Source of the DNA: Nematostella vectensis
Lineage: Eukaryota > Cnidaria > Anthozoa > Actiniaria > Edwardsiidae
Length of the DNA stretch: 60,000 nt
Reading direction: 5' to 3'
NCBI RefSeq assembly: GCF_932526225.1
Contig: NC_064034.1
Span: 10,171,387 to 10,231,386, forward strand
Made by a program: the position numbers and the translations under genes. Below are positions 47,701 to 58,866 of the stretch, in pieces. Position 1 is the stretch's first letter. Every line of letters starts with the position of its first letter. The notes below the pieces were generated by a model. It ran no database searches. It was given only the letters and a program-made list of their open reading frames with translations, and was not told the DNA's origin.

Positions 47701-50700
47701 AATGGCTACCTCCATTATCTTTTAGCACTTGGAAAGAACTAATGTGTATGCCGTCGTTGTCTCTCTACCATCATAAATCTTAAATTATTGACAGGCAAAC
47801 ATTTCTGTATTATAAGCAAATTTTAAATGAATCTGTTTGTAACAGTGGCGCCCAAAACTGTTCTGTTTCAATTAGATAGAGATGTGTTGACTGCAATTAT
47901 GGAGCAAATCATGATGAATGCTGGTGACATAGAAACAGAGGTACTTATGACACTAAGTAAACTTAAAGAAGACCAATCACACCCTCATTTTATGCCCTTG
48001 GTAGAAGTGCTTGGATAGGTACATATTTTGCTATAAGCGCTATAGAAGAACAATTGATAAATAAATGAATAATTAAATAATCGGTTAAACTGCGATCACA
48101 TTTTTGTGTGCATTGCAGTTCCCGTGGATTGTTATAGAAGAGCCCAAGCCTGGCAGGATACGGCAGCTGCGCAAAGGAGTCAAAAGAGAGAGGCCACGAA
48201 CAGTCTCCACAGCATACAACCGCCGATCCGCAAAGTATGCTAGCGTAATAACTTGAATAGGCGCCTTGCCTAAGAGAAAAATTTTAATCATAATCTCCCT
48301 CAAATTATGGCCTCCCCAGAGCAAGCGTCTCGCCTAAGCACTTCCTCCAATTAAGCGCCCCACCTAAGCATGACGCACTTCGTAGACTTTGATGACAAGG
48401 GAGACCGTTTTTTGCGTTTTTCAAAGGGACGGGCCTCAACAGCCACGATCACGAAGTGCCTCTGTCAGGTCGCCTGTGGTACGAGCAACCGTGAAAAAGA
48501 CTGGAGCAGGCGTCCCCTGGAGAACTGCAGCACGCGTCGGGAGAAACCGGTAAGGTGGGAAAAACCGGCAAGGTGGGAAAAACCGGCAAGGTAGCAATTT
48601 ATCACGGGTTTCTTCCCTGTACCCCAAAGTACGTACTTAATATCCATAGAACTCGGGAGAAACCGGTAAGGTGGGAAAAACCGGTAAGGTAGCAATTTAT
48701 CACGGGTTTCTTCCCTGTACCCCAAAGTACGTACTTAATATCCATAGAACTCGGGAGAAACCGGTAAGGTAGCAACTTATCACCGGTTTCTTTTCTGTAC
48801 CCCAAAGTACGTACTTAGTATCCATAAAACTCTGTCAGCCGCCATTTTGTCATCTTAGCAAAGTATTTTTTTTCCCTTAGACATAAATTGAAGACGACAT
48901 CTGACGACAGCTTGCCTCGTGGAAATGTCAAGGTATTAAATTTTGCGTTAACTGGTTATTAATTTACCCTTTAATGATGACGTTCTAGCGCAAATTACGT
49001 TGGTTTCCGCGTATAATTACCGTTTGGTATTGTGGAGATTGTCCGTTTGTTTTTCGCTATTTCCTGTGATGAGATCCAACCTGTTACTCAAATGTAGACA
49101 ATACTTAATTACTTTCTTTACAGTGCAGAAATGAACTGAAATATTCAGAGAGTATATATGACAGGAAAATAATGAACAGTGTTTACTGTTAGAATAAAAG
49201 GCCCGATTTCCAGCTCGCTTCTGTAAGCCCGCAGGAAATAGATCCTGTTACAGCAGAAACTGATAATAGATAATGATCTCTTTGCTGCAGGGAGGATCAA
49301 GGGACAATCCATTAGATCTTTGTGTTTGATATAATGCATTGTTTTGCTCGGTCTGTTTATGCTTCTCTAGCAAAAAAAAAACCCTCCAATTTCGAGGGAA
49401 AGAGAAACAGACGCACAAGTTTTTCCTGTATCCCCCCTGTTTTCTAATATAGTGGTTGTTCTGATGCTTACAGAAGAAGAAAGCCCAAGGTGTCGCGGAT
49501 TTCGTGGTGGACCCTCGGGCTGCTAGTTCTCCAGTCGAAAGCGAGGAAGAGTCGTCCTTCCCTCCGTCTAGCCGCTCCACTGACTCTGGTAAGACAACGA
49601 GATGAGCCGCTATTTTATTTTATTTAAAGAAAAAAAAATCGATCAGCAACTCCACTATTTTCAGTCGTATTGATTACGATTTTTAAAAAAAATACAACTG
49701 TCCATTTGCAAGAACGATTGAAGTTTGAAACTCCATTAACGACATTTGATTGAAACTATCTCAGTTACTCGCTTGAATAAGCCGATGGAATTGAATTTTT
49801 TTAGTGGCTCGGTATTGCGCGAAATTTAGCGCTCACCTGTCACAACAAAAAGTACTGACTTCTTAGCTCTGGTCAGTTGCTGCTCTCGAGCTTGTTCTTA
49901 CCCAAGAGGAACTCTTAGAATCGTTAAAAAGACACAATTATTTGTTCTTAGAAGGAAGTACATGTGTTAAGTACAGTGTCATCATTTTGTGATTTTTTTT
50001 TTCACTTTTTTTTTCCGTGTCGTGTGCAGATGTCCGCATGAGTGGCGGGAAGTTAAAGGAGATGAAGATTGAGATCGAATTCCTACGCCGAAGAGTTGAA
50101 GATGAGAGTCGCGCGCGGGCATCGGCTGACTCGCGAGTACTCGAGGTAAGTGATACCTGAATAGCCTAGTCCCAGGCGTCTCACCCGGTTTTCTAATCGG
50201 GCTTCCTGTGGTAAGAGTTGTGACGTCACAGGAACGCGAGGACGTCCCAGGCCACAAGCAGGAACCCGGTAAGAACGCCTGGGACTAGATTAATTCCTGA
50301 TGGTTTTACCCATTCGCTCTTATATCCCTTTTTCGCTTGTCATTGGAGCTGGTTAATCGACACATTAATTATTGTGACTCTCTGTCTCAAATCCGTCATA
50401 TCATGTATTAGCATACCGCGCACCATTTTTATTGTTCAGGATATTGAAGTGCGAGTTCATGTGCAAAGAATACTTTAACACACTAACATTTTCTTATTTC
50501 GTGTATCTGTTTATAATGCTGTCTTCTGATGCTATTGTCACGAATTATTTTGTCAGCTTCAAGTTGAAAACAGGAGACTTCAGCAAGAGATTCGTCTGAT
50601 CCAGGCCAGACAGTCGTCAAATGCTCAGAAGGTAGGGCGGTATGCGCAGAGTCACACACATCCACGCGCTTACATGCGCTTGCTCAGCGCAAATGTTAAG

Positions 50701-51622
50701 TACTACCACAAGTGGAAGAAGGTAGGGCGGCATGTGCGAGTCACACACATCCACGCGCTTGCTCAGCGCCAATGTTAATGACACAAGTGGTGTTTCTATT
50801 TATAGTCCCCGAAAGCTCCGGCGACAACGGAAATCTCGCCATCTGCTAATGGCGGCAAGACAGATAGCAAAGGTACATAATCAACGGTTTTTCCGCATAG
50901 TAGGAACTTAAAGCCGCATTGTCACCAGCTTACTTCCGGAGGTCTGACGGAAACCTCAACCGTGAAAAGACAATAGAATATATGAGAATCCGCGCTATTT
51001 AACAGGCCATCCGCTCTAAATTATCAGCTGTTGTTGTTGACTCAGGCGGGACGCTTCTCGAGGATGATCGGTTCCTAGAAAGCATCGAGGCTTCTTTCAA
51101 GCAATTCTACGCCTTTCTCGATATGCTTAAAGGACACGGGTAAGTGCTATTTCTCCCCCACCTCTCGGCTCCCCCTCTTGACCCCACCCATTCTTACTAC
51201 CTCTTGCCTTTGCTAGATACCGCTCGATTCCTTCGATGGACTCTCTTTGTTTTGGCTCAAGTTGATGCCTACGGAAAACTGATCAATTATATTTGGGGAA
51301 ATTGACAAAAGTTTCTTTCCTTCTTCAATCGCGCCGTTTGTAAAGTACACTAATGTTGCTATCAACACCTTTGGGGGAAATTTAACGGAAAGCCTTAGGG
51401 ACTTGAATGTGAACTGCGTTTCCTTATTTAACATGCCACATTTTTTCCCTCGCTAACCTGAAAAATTTTAGAATCCTTTTCCAGCTTGTGAACTGTGAAC
51501 TGCTCTCACTGCGATTTTCCCACAGGTACGGTGACCTGGTACAAATGCTGAAAGACAATGGATTCCCTGTGCAACCACAACCGACAGCGACCACAAGCTC
51601 AGCCGGTACCACGCTAAGCTGA
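44708..51622 (+). CDS. CEP78: CEP78 orthologue (centrosomal protein 78 kDa), 16 exons, 575 aa
   Basis: Exons: 44708-44963, 45543-45624, 46016-46112, 46213-46285, 46404-46507, 46829-47003, 47467-47580, 47846-47940, 48119-48234, 48881-48932, 49474-49588, 50030-50145, 50557-50631, 50806-50872, 51046-51139, 51526-51622; all phases agree. The N-terminal 350 residues are leucine-rich repeats ([93 protein letters not shown]). A linker, a coiled coil ([33 protein letters not shown]) and the family C-terminal [19 protein letters not shown] block follow. CEP78 localises to centrioles and acts in ciliogenesis. The start could be either of two adjacent ATGs (44708 or 44711). Exons 5 and 13 end in donors that are tandemly duplicated. 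An AATAAA lies about 210 bp past the stop. Confidence 0.93.
45415..45445. repeat. C-rich low-complexity run in CEP78 intron 1
   Basis: A run of CCCACCC and long C stretches. Simple sequence without other content. Confidence 0.8.
46492..46808. repeat. 79-bp tandem repeat containing the CEP78 exon 5 end and its donor, four copies
   Basis: GCAAAGATCATCAGA|GTAAGT, the last 15 bases of exon 5 plus its donor, occurs four times with donors at 46508, 46587, 46666 and 46745, exactly 79 bp apart. The copies are nearly identical, so the expansion is recent or homogenised. 79 is not a multiple of three, so donors 2 and 3 shift the frame, and a stop (46619-46621) interrupts readthrough before donor 3. 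The four donors are strong and identical in their first nine bases. Confidence 0.95.
48538..48830. repeat. About 100-116-bp tandem repeat in CEP78 intron 9, about three units
   Basis: CGGGAGAAACCGGTAAGGT starts at 48538, 48654 and 48752. Each unit ends with TACCCCAAAGTACGTACTTA. Inside, a short GTGGGAAAAACCGG subunit is itself repeated and accounts for the difference in length. It lies mid-intron, about 300 bp from the donor, but also contains GGTAAGGT donor-like sites. Confidence 0.85.
50166..50288. mobile_element. Short MITE in CEP78 intron 12
   Basis: Inverted ends CTAGTCCCAGGCGTYYT... / ...AACGCCTGGGACTAG enclose about 123 bp, with a TGACGTCA palindrome near the centre. It starts 20 bp after the exon 12 donor. 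I could not fix a target duplication. Confidence 0.65.
50627..50790. repeat. 90-bp tandem duplication of the CEP78 exon 13 donor
   Basis: AGAAG|GTAGGGCGG occurs at the exon 13 donor (GT at 50632) and again 90 bp on (GT at 50722), followed in both copies by GAGTCACACACATCCACGCG and TTGCTCAGCGC. Between the two donors the CEP78 frame stays open for exactly 30 codons ([20 protein letters not shown]...). Use of the second donor would therefore lengthen the coiled-coil region by 30 residues without a frameshift. Which donor is used cannot be told here; the first keeps the conserved length. Confidence 0.85.
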
Positions 51623-52244
51623 CCCCCAAGTAACTTCTTCTTTCAACATCTATACGGACTAGACTTCTAATAGTCTCATTTCCAGTTCTAACGTCTATCA
51701 CGCAATGCGCTTTAAAGACCCAGGGTCTCTTGCGTGACGCATGGTTTCGTATGCTATGAAACCCTGTGCAAATGAGATGCTCATCTCAGTTGTAAAATCC
51801 ACTTGAATCGCTCAATCCCAATCCATCCTATAATAAAAACTGCTCAATTCTATTTCGAAGCTATCAATCAATGCAAGGAAAGTGAAAGGAAAAATGATGA
51901 GAGTTTTGAATATCCAGAATCAAAACAACATTGTCACGCAGGATTTACGGACTAAAGTCCAGCGCATTGTGTGACAAAATCCAGAGGGACTGTGTGGGAG
52001 ACAAGACATCTAGGCGTAATAGCCCTTGATATCTATGTGTTCCTGTTTGTTGTATGTAAGTCTCATTTTGATCGGTACCCCAGTAAGCCTCGGCGAAGCT
52101 CGGGTTTAAAGCTTTGGTAGAATGAGTATTCATAACAGGAACAGGACTCAAGCTCAGTAATCCAGATGCCAACACCACTTTGAGTTTTACGTATTTACTG
52201 GTTCAGACACCGGCATTTAGTTAAATTGTTTTTTAAATTAAATT
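51623..52244. other. CEP78 3' flank
   Basis: 3' UTR and intergenic DNA; candidate AATAAA near 51833. Nothing else recognised. Confidence 0.5.
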
Positions 52245-52480
52245 TTGCCCTTGTCAGCCGCACCTTTGTTATTGTTTACAACCAATATTATGAGAAGAAA
52301 TCTTAGAATAACCACTTTAGGATAAATAGTAGCCATAGGTAATCGTATGCGTTATTTACCAAATTCAATGGAAAATATCACATTGGCTTCCCCAAATCAG
52401 CCGATGGAAACGGATTCTTTCTCACACCTGGTTCTCTTGTAGGAGGACAAAATGGTGACTGGCAGAGACAATTTTTTAAA
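52245..52480. repeat. Interspersed repeat, copy 2
   Basis: Same family as 31515-31735: GCCCTTGTCAG, CACCTTTGTTATTGTTT, then GGAGGACAAAATGGTGACTG. Same orientation, diverged, no coding capacity seen. Confidence 0.6.
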
Positions 52481-52517
52481 GGTCGTTTTTGCGCCTCATC
52501 GTCTAAATGAGTAAATA

Positions 52518-52873
52518 GGGGCCTTAAGCAAGGACGACGACGACGGCTGGGACAACGCGATCGAAAAAGATGTTTTCGCGCGTGGCGATCAATAATAATT
52601 TAATTGCAATGGAATAGGCAAAACATTATAGCCAGAGACATAAAAATAAAATAAGGAAATTATTTCTACAGCAGCGAACGTAATGGAGTTTACTGCTCAA
52701 ACGTCCGCGTCCTCAATTAACCGTGAATCTTGGAGTTTACACGTCCGTGGTTTTACGGAAAACGGCTGAAATGTTTCAGACAGAACGCAATTTCCACGTG
52801 CTGCTATTAAATTCTGAATCAAATTGCATTGTTTTCTGCCGTCGGCGTCCGCGATGTCGTTGCTTAAGGTCCC
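52518..52873. mobile_element. MITE downstream of the second Kv gene
   Basis: Inverted ends GGGGCCTTAAGCAA.GACGA / TCGTTGCTTAAGGTCCC, preceded and followed by TA (52516-52517, 52874-52875), enclosing about 356 bp. TA duplication is compatible with Tc1/mariner-type mobilisation. No transposase. Confidence 0.65.
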
Positions 52874-53277
52874 TAATAGCTGTACTTGCTGCCCATCGTG
52901 TGGCACTGTTTTATTTTATTTTAGATATTTGATGATATGTACATAGATTAAATAATTGTTCCTTGTTGAGACAAAGTTATTGTTTGAATATGTAATTCGG
53001 TGTTTTGGTGTTTACATAGTCCTCTCTATGTTGGCATGAGTTGTGTCGCAACCTTGCTGGCCCGCCATCACATATATATTATATATCTGTTCTGTATTGG
53101 CGTGAATTTTTGGACTTCCATCTTGGATATCTGTTATGTGTTGGCATGAGTTTTGAAGGAATTTATTTGTTTATGCTATCACAGTTTTTGAGCAGATCTT
53201 AAACACTGTGATAGCGAAACCAAAAAAATGTGTTGACATGAGTTGTGTAGCAATTTCCTTATCCCCCCCCTCCCCCC

Positions 53278-54174
53278 TCACATGTTTGAGACCTCTTCTA
53301 TGTGTTGAAATGAGTTGTGTCGTAATCTTCCTGGTTCGCCATTGGTCGCCATCCTGCGTAATCTCTTGCGTACTGGTGACGCAAGCACTCGCTTACGCAT
53401 GCGCATATCTGGAGACCCTGTCATGGTAGACCGCCTTGTAAGGCCCATGATGTTCGCGGGCACATGGGAGATGGTCTTTTGGTGCTGATTGTTAGCGCGC
53501 CGTGGTTGTTGTACCCTAGTGTGCGCTTGAATATAATAATACGAAAAATTGCTTCCGATCACAGACACGGGGAGTGCAACAATTACCACTCCGCAAATAG
53601 CGCACACCGCACCTATGACTTTGCCTAATTTTGTTACTGGACAGACGTCCCCATAACCGACGGTGGTCACTGTTATTATCGCCCACCAGAAGGACTCGGG
53701 AATGCTCTGAAAGTTCTTGTCATTAGCGTCTTTTTCTGCGAAGTAAATCATGCTTGAGAACAGGATTATGGGTACCATGACGCTCACAAATACCAGGAAA
53801 AGCTCGTTTTTGCTAGAAATAAGTGAACGGAAGAGAATCTGGAATGATAAAGACAGACTGAATATGCGAAAGATCCTGAGTGTCCTCATGACTACCAGCC
53901 AAGAAATCTGGTCCTGGAGTTTAAACAGGCGAAAGTAGAATGGTAGAATGGCTGTGAGGTCGACCCAGTTCATGGGATTCTTCACGAATTCCTTGGTGCT
54001 TGGGCAGAAAACGAGACGAAGGACAAACTCTACAGTGAACCAAATGGAGGTGCTGAAGTCGAGCCAGTAAAGGACTTTCATAGTGAAGCTGTCTTCTCGC
54101 AAAGATGGTACAGTGCCGAGACAGAACTGTGTTACAGAAACCAGGATCATGAGACAGGAAATCATTATGAATAC
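53278..54174 (-). CDS. Kv channel S1-S6 and C-terminus exon; divergent, possibly modulatory subunit
   Basis: After acceptor TTTCCAG the exon opens in phase 0 (VFIMISCLMILVSVTQFC = S1) and runs 298 codons to TGA. S2 holds FTVEFVLRLVFCPS, S3 WVDLTAILPFYF, the pore FWWAIITVTTVGYGD (intact K+ filter), and S6 GVVIVALPVSVIGSNF. Numbered from M at 54165, S4 has only three spaced arginines (R94, R97, R100), where Shaker- and Shaw-type S4 segments have five or six basic residues. The S6 PxP motif reads PVS (P199-S201) instead of PVP. Both are unusual for a self-sufficient Kv1-4 channel; loss of the second proline is a known mark of electrically silent subunits. The T1 exon is missing between 54175 and 60000 and should lie further right. 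A minus-strand AATAAA is at 53162-53167. Confidence 0.88.
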   Translation of the reverse strand, partial: VFIMISCLMILVSVTQFCLGTVPSLREDSFTMKVLYWLDFSTSIWFTVEFVLRLVFCPSTKEFVKNPMNWVDLTAILPFYFRLFKLQDQISWLVVMRTLRIFRIFSLSLSFQILFRSLISSKNELFLVFVSVMVPIILFSSMIYFAEKDANDKNFQSIPESFWWAIITVTTVGYGDVCPVTKLGKVIGAVCAICGVVIVALPVSVIGSNFSYYYIQAHTRVQQPRRANNQHQKTISHVPANIMGLTRRSTMTGSPDMRMRKRVLASPVRKRLRRMATNGEPGRLRHNSFQHIEEVSNM

Positions 54175-55058
54175 CTGGAAAGCAAAAAAGTAGCCATTAA
54201 TAATATCCCCTTTCTGGTTAATGCTTTACCAATCTCAAACAATATGTATTGTTCTGGGTGCAAAAATACATTGGAGGCCTTTGTTTAATAGTGATTTGTA
54301 TGGAGAAGCTTTTTTGTGGGGTGGATACTTCAAGGTCATTTCAAGTTTTTGTATCGTTCCTGGTACATGCAAAACAAATGTCATGACTTTTTGCTATTAT
54401 GTTTTATTTTGTGTATTTGTTTATACAGAATAGGATCGGCTCAAAAAAAAAAAGATTTTAGGACCAGGGAATTTGACAAGATTTGCATTGGAGGCCGAGG
54501 GGTTATGGTGTCCTCCAAAAATATCAAGCCTCGAGTTTCTGCAGGGACATCCCTACCCTTCTCACAGATCTTTCTGTTACTGGAGCAAGCAAAACAGGGA
54601 GCACTGTTTTCATGATTTGGGGTTTACAGCCTATAAAATCCCTCCCTGGGTGAGCATACCCCCAGATCTCCCTTGGATGTGGAGCATTTTTCGACTATGT
54701 CCCATGTGAAAAATGTGCTGGATAAGATGAGAAACTTTCATATTTTGTATCTTATTTTATTGAAAATATTGATAGACTATCTTTAGCCAATTAATAAATA
54801 AGTTTTCCTCTATTTTAACAATATTTTTAATAAAATTATAATCATTATTTTACAGCCAGATTCGTTGTTGCACAACCTCGGGGAATCCAAAATCCAAGTC
54901 TCGTTTGGGAATAGCGCGTAGTCAGACAAGCTTTGGGGGCAGTTTGTTTGGTTTTGATTGTTTGGTTTGATTGACTACGTGCTATTTCCAAATGAAGAAA
55001 GTACGAATTTGGCTATAAAAATTGTAAAATGATAATTCTCACTGCAGGCCAACATTAT
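54175..55058. other. Between Kv pore exon and RBR ligase; contains an inverted repeat
   Basis: No coding exon recognised. It holds the inverted repeat at 54901-54995. If the Kv T1 exon lies right of the window, this is intron of the Kv gene. Confidence 0.5.
54901..54995. repeat. Inverted repeat, possible tiny MITE
   Basis: TCGTTTGGGAATAGCGCGTA at 54901 and its near-perfect inverted copy (TGACTACGTGCTATTTCCAA..., 54972-54995) flank a short G/T-rich loop. Arms are 24 bp with three mismatches. Confidence 0.7.
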
Positions 55059-55063
55059 TTATT
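55058..55063 (-). terminator. AATAAA overlapping the RBR ligase stop codon
   Basis: The minus strand reads ACA CAA TAA ATA at the end of the frame, so a canonical polyadenylation signal overlaps the stop codon. Another AATAAA lies near 54767. If the first is used, the 3' UTR would be about 10-30 bases. Confidence 0.3.
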
Positions 55064-58000
55064 GTGTCTGCTGTGCTGCTTTGCTGATTTTTATCAAACT
55101 CTTTTGTGATGTGCCCAGTAAAAACTCTACATTGTTTACTACCTTAGCAGAGCCTAACATGTCTGACATGATGTCTTGGTATGAGTCCAGCCTACTGATG
55201 ACAAAGTTCAAGATATCAATGCTCCTTTGCAGTTTGTGATGACTGGTATTAGTTTTTGACATGGCCATAACCATAGCGCAACCCTCTATCACTGTATGAA
55301 GTAGAAATTTATAATCCACTATTTTTCTGAGCAAATTACAGGGATTATAATCAATAAACTTCTGAAGATATCTCTCAGGACTAGATATTGGCTTGTTGGC
55401 GAAAGCAAAACCATTTTGCTGCAAATATTTATAGGATTCCACTGCTTTTGCAATTCTCTCAACAGTTTTGTATGCCTTGCACATGTCATTGACATTTCTC
55501 GCCAGGTGGTGATTAGTAGCTACTCGGACATTCCTGTTATACCTTGCAGATCCAATATTATCTGTAAGTTCCACCTCTTCTTCTTTTTTAGCTCCCTTAC
55601 ACAAGACCCCATAACCGTGGAGATTCCAGTCTTTGAGGCATTCCCAGCAAAAGTGTCCACCGCACATGGTACAAGACATGTGTGGGCAGCCTCCATTTTT
55701 CTCAACTGGATATCTACAGGCTGGACAGCGCTTGACAAACACAGACTTAATGCGGTTGTCCATTCCATTAAGTATTTCCTGGTATGCTTTGGTCTGCTTT
55801 CTAAATCTCTGCGCTATTTCGCACTTGGCTGGCCAGTGAGTTTCTTCCTGGCATTCGGAGCACCATGTCTTGCCACATGCACAGGCCACTGGAACACCGC
55901 CATAGTCCAGGAATGTATTACCATGGTAACAACTTCTCTTTGTTACCTTATTCACAAGGGAGCATTTATTTCCAGGGCACCATCGCCAGGAAGGATTTGC
56001 CTCTACTGCTTTCTGCCTGACCTGGCTAGTGTATTTTAGGTAAAGTTCAGGTACCAGGGCTAGGATAGTGGTGTTATCGACTGGAGTGGCACATTTGTAA
56101 CCAGGGCATACAATACTTGTCTTTCCCTGTCTGATTTGCTCATCCAGGTATGCTTGCCAGCATTCATCACAGAACCAATGGCTGCAGGCATTGAGCACAG
56201 AGAACCCTGTTCGAAAGAGACATTAGAATTAGAAAAAAAGGTTTCTTTTTTCATAGATATATATGCCTTTGTTGCAGTAATTGTTGTTGATGTTATGATA
56301 AATAATAAAATTTTAAGCAAAATATTTGAGCTTACATTTTGTATTCCACTCTAGAAACCAAATTACATAACTTCTCTCAATCAAAAGCTTGGAATGATGA
56401 ACTGACCAATTAGAGAGTTCGAAAGGTAGTTGTGTTAAAAAGCCTCCAACTTGCAAAAAAAAAAAAAATCAAAATTGCACTTAAGTCTGTTAGAACTGTT
56501 AACATGAAAAAAATATATATAGGTATATATGGGCTTGCAAATTCCTATTGTGACTTTTAGTACCTTCAATCGAAGAGGTGGCCATTTCATAGCAGACTCG
56601 ACAGACGACCCCTATTTCTGTCTTTGCATGTCCTGAGATGTCTTCTGATTCTTCCTCTTTTGTGCCATCTTCCTCCTTTATCTCTGCATAGGCCATCTCA
56701 AGCTGGAGTGCTTTCTGTTCATAGGAACACACATCAGACAGTACATCATAGGAGACAGCTGTGTTCCATCTTTTGACCTGTGGAGTTTGTGGAGTGTTGT
56801 CTGCTTGAATACATTTTACTACTTCTGACACATTCAACCCAGATTTCCCTTTAAGTCCTGCAAAAGCTGATTCTAAGTCCATTTCTTCATCGCTAACAGC
56901 TGTCACTGCCAGTGATGTACCATCATTGATCTCTTGAAAGAGGAGATGTACATTAGCATACTGATTTGGAGTTATACTGAATTTTCTTGGTGTGCTTTTC
57001 CCTTCTCTGTAACTGTCTCTGAATTCTTCTCTCAGCTGGTCAGATTGCGTACTTAGTTTGTCAACCCTTATGTGGAATTTATAAATTGCAGGTTTCTTAG
57101 GAGTTGTTGCTGGTGGCACTGCAACAATGTGAGGAGTGCTAGGTGCCACCTCCTTTTCAACACCATTTAGAAGTTCCTGGTCTACCAATACTGCAGTTCC
57201 TTTTTGATGTATAGGCCAAGGGCACCCTTGTATTCTTCTAGACTCCTTATTCTTTCCATAAGGGCTGCATTCCTTTGCATAGCTGACATAGTCCATGAAA
57301 TTGTTCATCTTTGTCTTTTTCAATGCGATGCTAGCTATGAGAGATCCAATATCAAAGTCACTCTGCATGTTATCCTTGGTCTCTTTGACATCATCATCAT
57401 CATAAATATCTGCATCACCATCATAATCTGCAAAGTAGTCACAATCAAATTCTTGTCTTTTAACATCACACCCACTGTATAGTCCCCAGCATCTTTTCTT
57501 GTTTCGAAAACCCTTGGTTTTATATTTGGACTTAGTACCATAAGTCCCATACCAGTCTGACCAAAGGTCTGTCTCAAACTCACGGTAGTTGGGCCAGCTA
57601 TGTCCAGGAACTGAGGATGATACTTCGTATATGATTTCTGCGTCTCCACCACCTTTATACAAATCTCCTACATGGGAGAATTTGGACCTTTTGCCTTTTT
57701 TTTGTATACCAAAATTATCCACAACATTCACACAGTCTCCTTTTTTGACTCGCTTATTTTCACAGGTCTCTCTCGTCCCTCGCCTCTCAATCAAAACCAC
57801 TCTCGGTTTGTCTTTCTCATCATTTTCTTGGGTTTCTTGGAGCTCCTTTTTCAAAAGATCTGGAAGAAGCCATCGTTGTCGTTTGTTGAGGGACAAAATA
57901 ACATTATCCGCCTCTCGACCTTTGTTAAAAGTGGCAAATCGCTCAAAAAACCTACTGTGGCTTTCTTTTATCACTGATTTGTTCTCAAAGCCGTCAGGGA

Positions 58001-58193
58001 ATGGAAAAGCGTCGATCTTTCGTTGAATTCTCTCATCCGTAAGGTTATCGACTTGGTTCACCACTTTGGAGACGTAGCCGGCTTGACTGTTTGGATTGCC
58101 TTTGCCTAGGTCCGTTCCGCTATCCCATCTACAAGAAGGCGCCCTTACAGTACGACCGCTATGAACTCCAAATTTCCCTTCTTGCCAAACCAT
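55059..58193 (-). CDS. Ariadne-like RBR E3 ubiquitin ligase, two exons, 925 aa
   Basis: Exon 1 is 58193-56564 and exon 2 is 56206-55059, joined in phase 1 (GAAG|GTACTA ... AACAG|GGTTC). The RBR module begins at C531-x2-C534 at the end of exon 1 and continues in exon 2 with CSHWFCDECWQAYL (RING1), then WRWCPGNKC...C-x-C...WCSECQEETHWPAKC (IBR). RING2 is RCPACRYPVEKNGGCPHMSC and CGGHFCWECLKDWNLHG; the cysteine in NGGCPHM is at the catalytic position of HHARI/Ariadne ligases. RBR ligases take ubiquitin from E2 onto this cysteine before passing it on. The C-terminus is helical, as in the Ariadne domain. The N-terminal 530 residues are unusually long, polar, with an acidic patch (DYDGDADIYDDDD), and I recognise no domain there. 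The start is the first ATG in frame. No vertebrate one-to-one name can be given. Confidence 0.88.
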
Positions 58194-58670
58194 GGTCCGA
58201 GAACGAAGAATTTACACCTCAAAATGCAGCATCTCATGAGTTGTGATGGTAGAACATTCGGAGGAAACTGATTATAAATACAAATTCCTACGTCACCACG
58301 CTGTATTCCTATTGGAGGATATTTTTGGATTATTTTGTCACTTTAGAGTTCATTGCTTTTATTTTATTGCACCATCTAGGTGAAATTCGAACGTAAATAT
58401 TGTTAGAGGGAAAGCAAAAACAGGTATTACACCTATAGTATGCAACATGCTATTATACTGAGACCAAACTTTACACAATTCACACACGAATAATTGAAAT
58501 TGTATAGAAATGAAACTTTTCATCACAAAGTAGCTGTTTTGTGCTATCTGTGATTCTTTGAAAAATAAAGTTTAAAGCAATTAATCAATAAATACGTGTT
58601 ATTATTAAATAAATACGTGAATCTGATTACTTAATAAGTTCTTTTACCTATTCCTTAGTCTCTCGGCGGT
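58194..58670. other. Upstream of RBR ligase
   Basis: A+T-rich 5' flank. A TATAAAT on the minus strand is not clear; a plus-strand ATTATAAATAC lies near 58272. No feature is certain. Confidence 0.35.
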
Positions 58671-58727
58671 CGTGGTCTCCTGTCACGCAATCGCTGCTAC
58701 AAGCGCTTGCGTGACAGAGAGACCACG
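58671..58727. repeat. Hairpin: CGTGGTCTC..GTCACGCAA inverted repeat
   Basis: Arms CGTGGTCTC and GTCACGCAA pair with TTGCGTGAC and GAGACCACG around a loop of about 17 bases. It looks like the core of a MITE or a solo palindrome. Confidence 0.75.
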
Positions 58728-58755
58728 AAGACTGGAAGATGAGACTAGTCCCCTA

Positions 58756-58866
58756 CCCTGGGTTCCAGAGGCTGAATATCCGCTTTTCCCAGCATGCTAG
58801 GGGGCGCGGGTTTAAAAAACCTCTCGCTTCGCTCGAAAAACTCTAGGAGCCTCTGGTCTCCAAGGG
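58756..58866. mobile_element. Short TIR element, about 111 bp
   Basis: CCCTGGGTTCCAGAGGCT at the left pairs with the inverted right end (AGCCTCTGGTCTCCAAGGG). TA stands on both sides, and ACTAGTCCCC occurs just outside both ends. Non-coding. Confidence 0.65.

Noticed and set aside
48370-48805. Frames in the CEP78 intron 9 repeat
   Set aside because: They consist of repeat-derived peptides and conflict with the phase-consistent CEP78 exons on either side.
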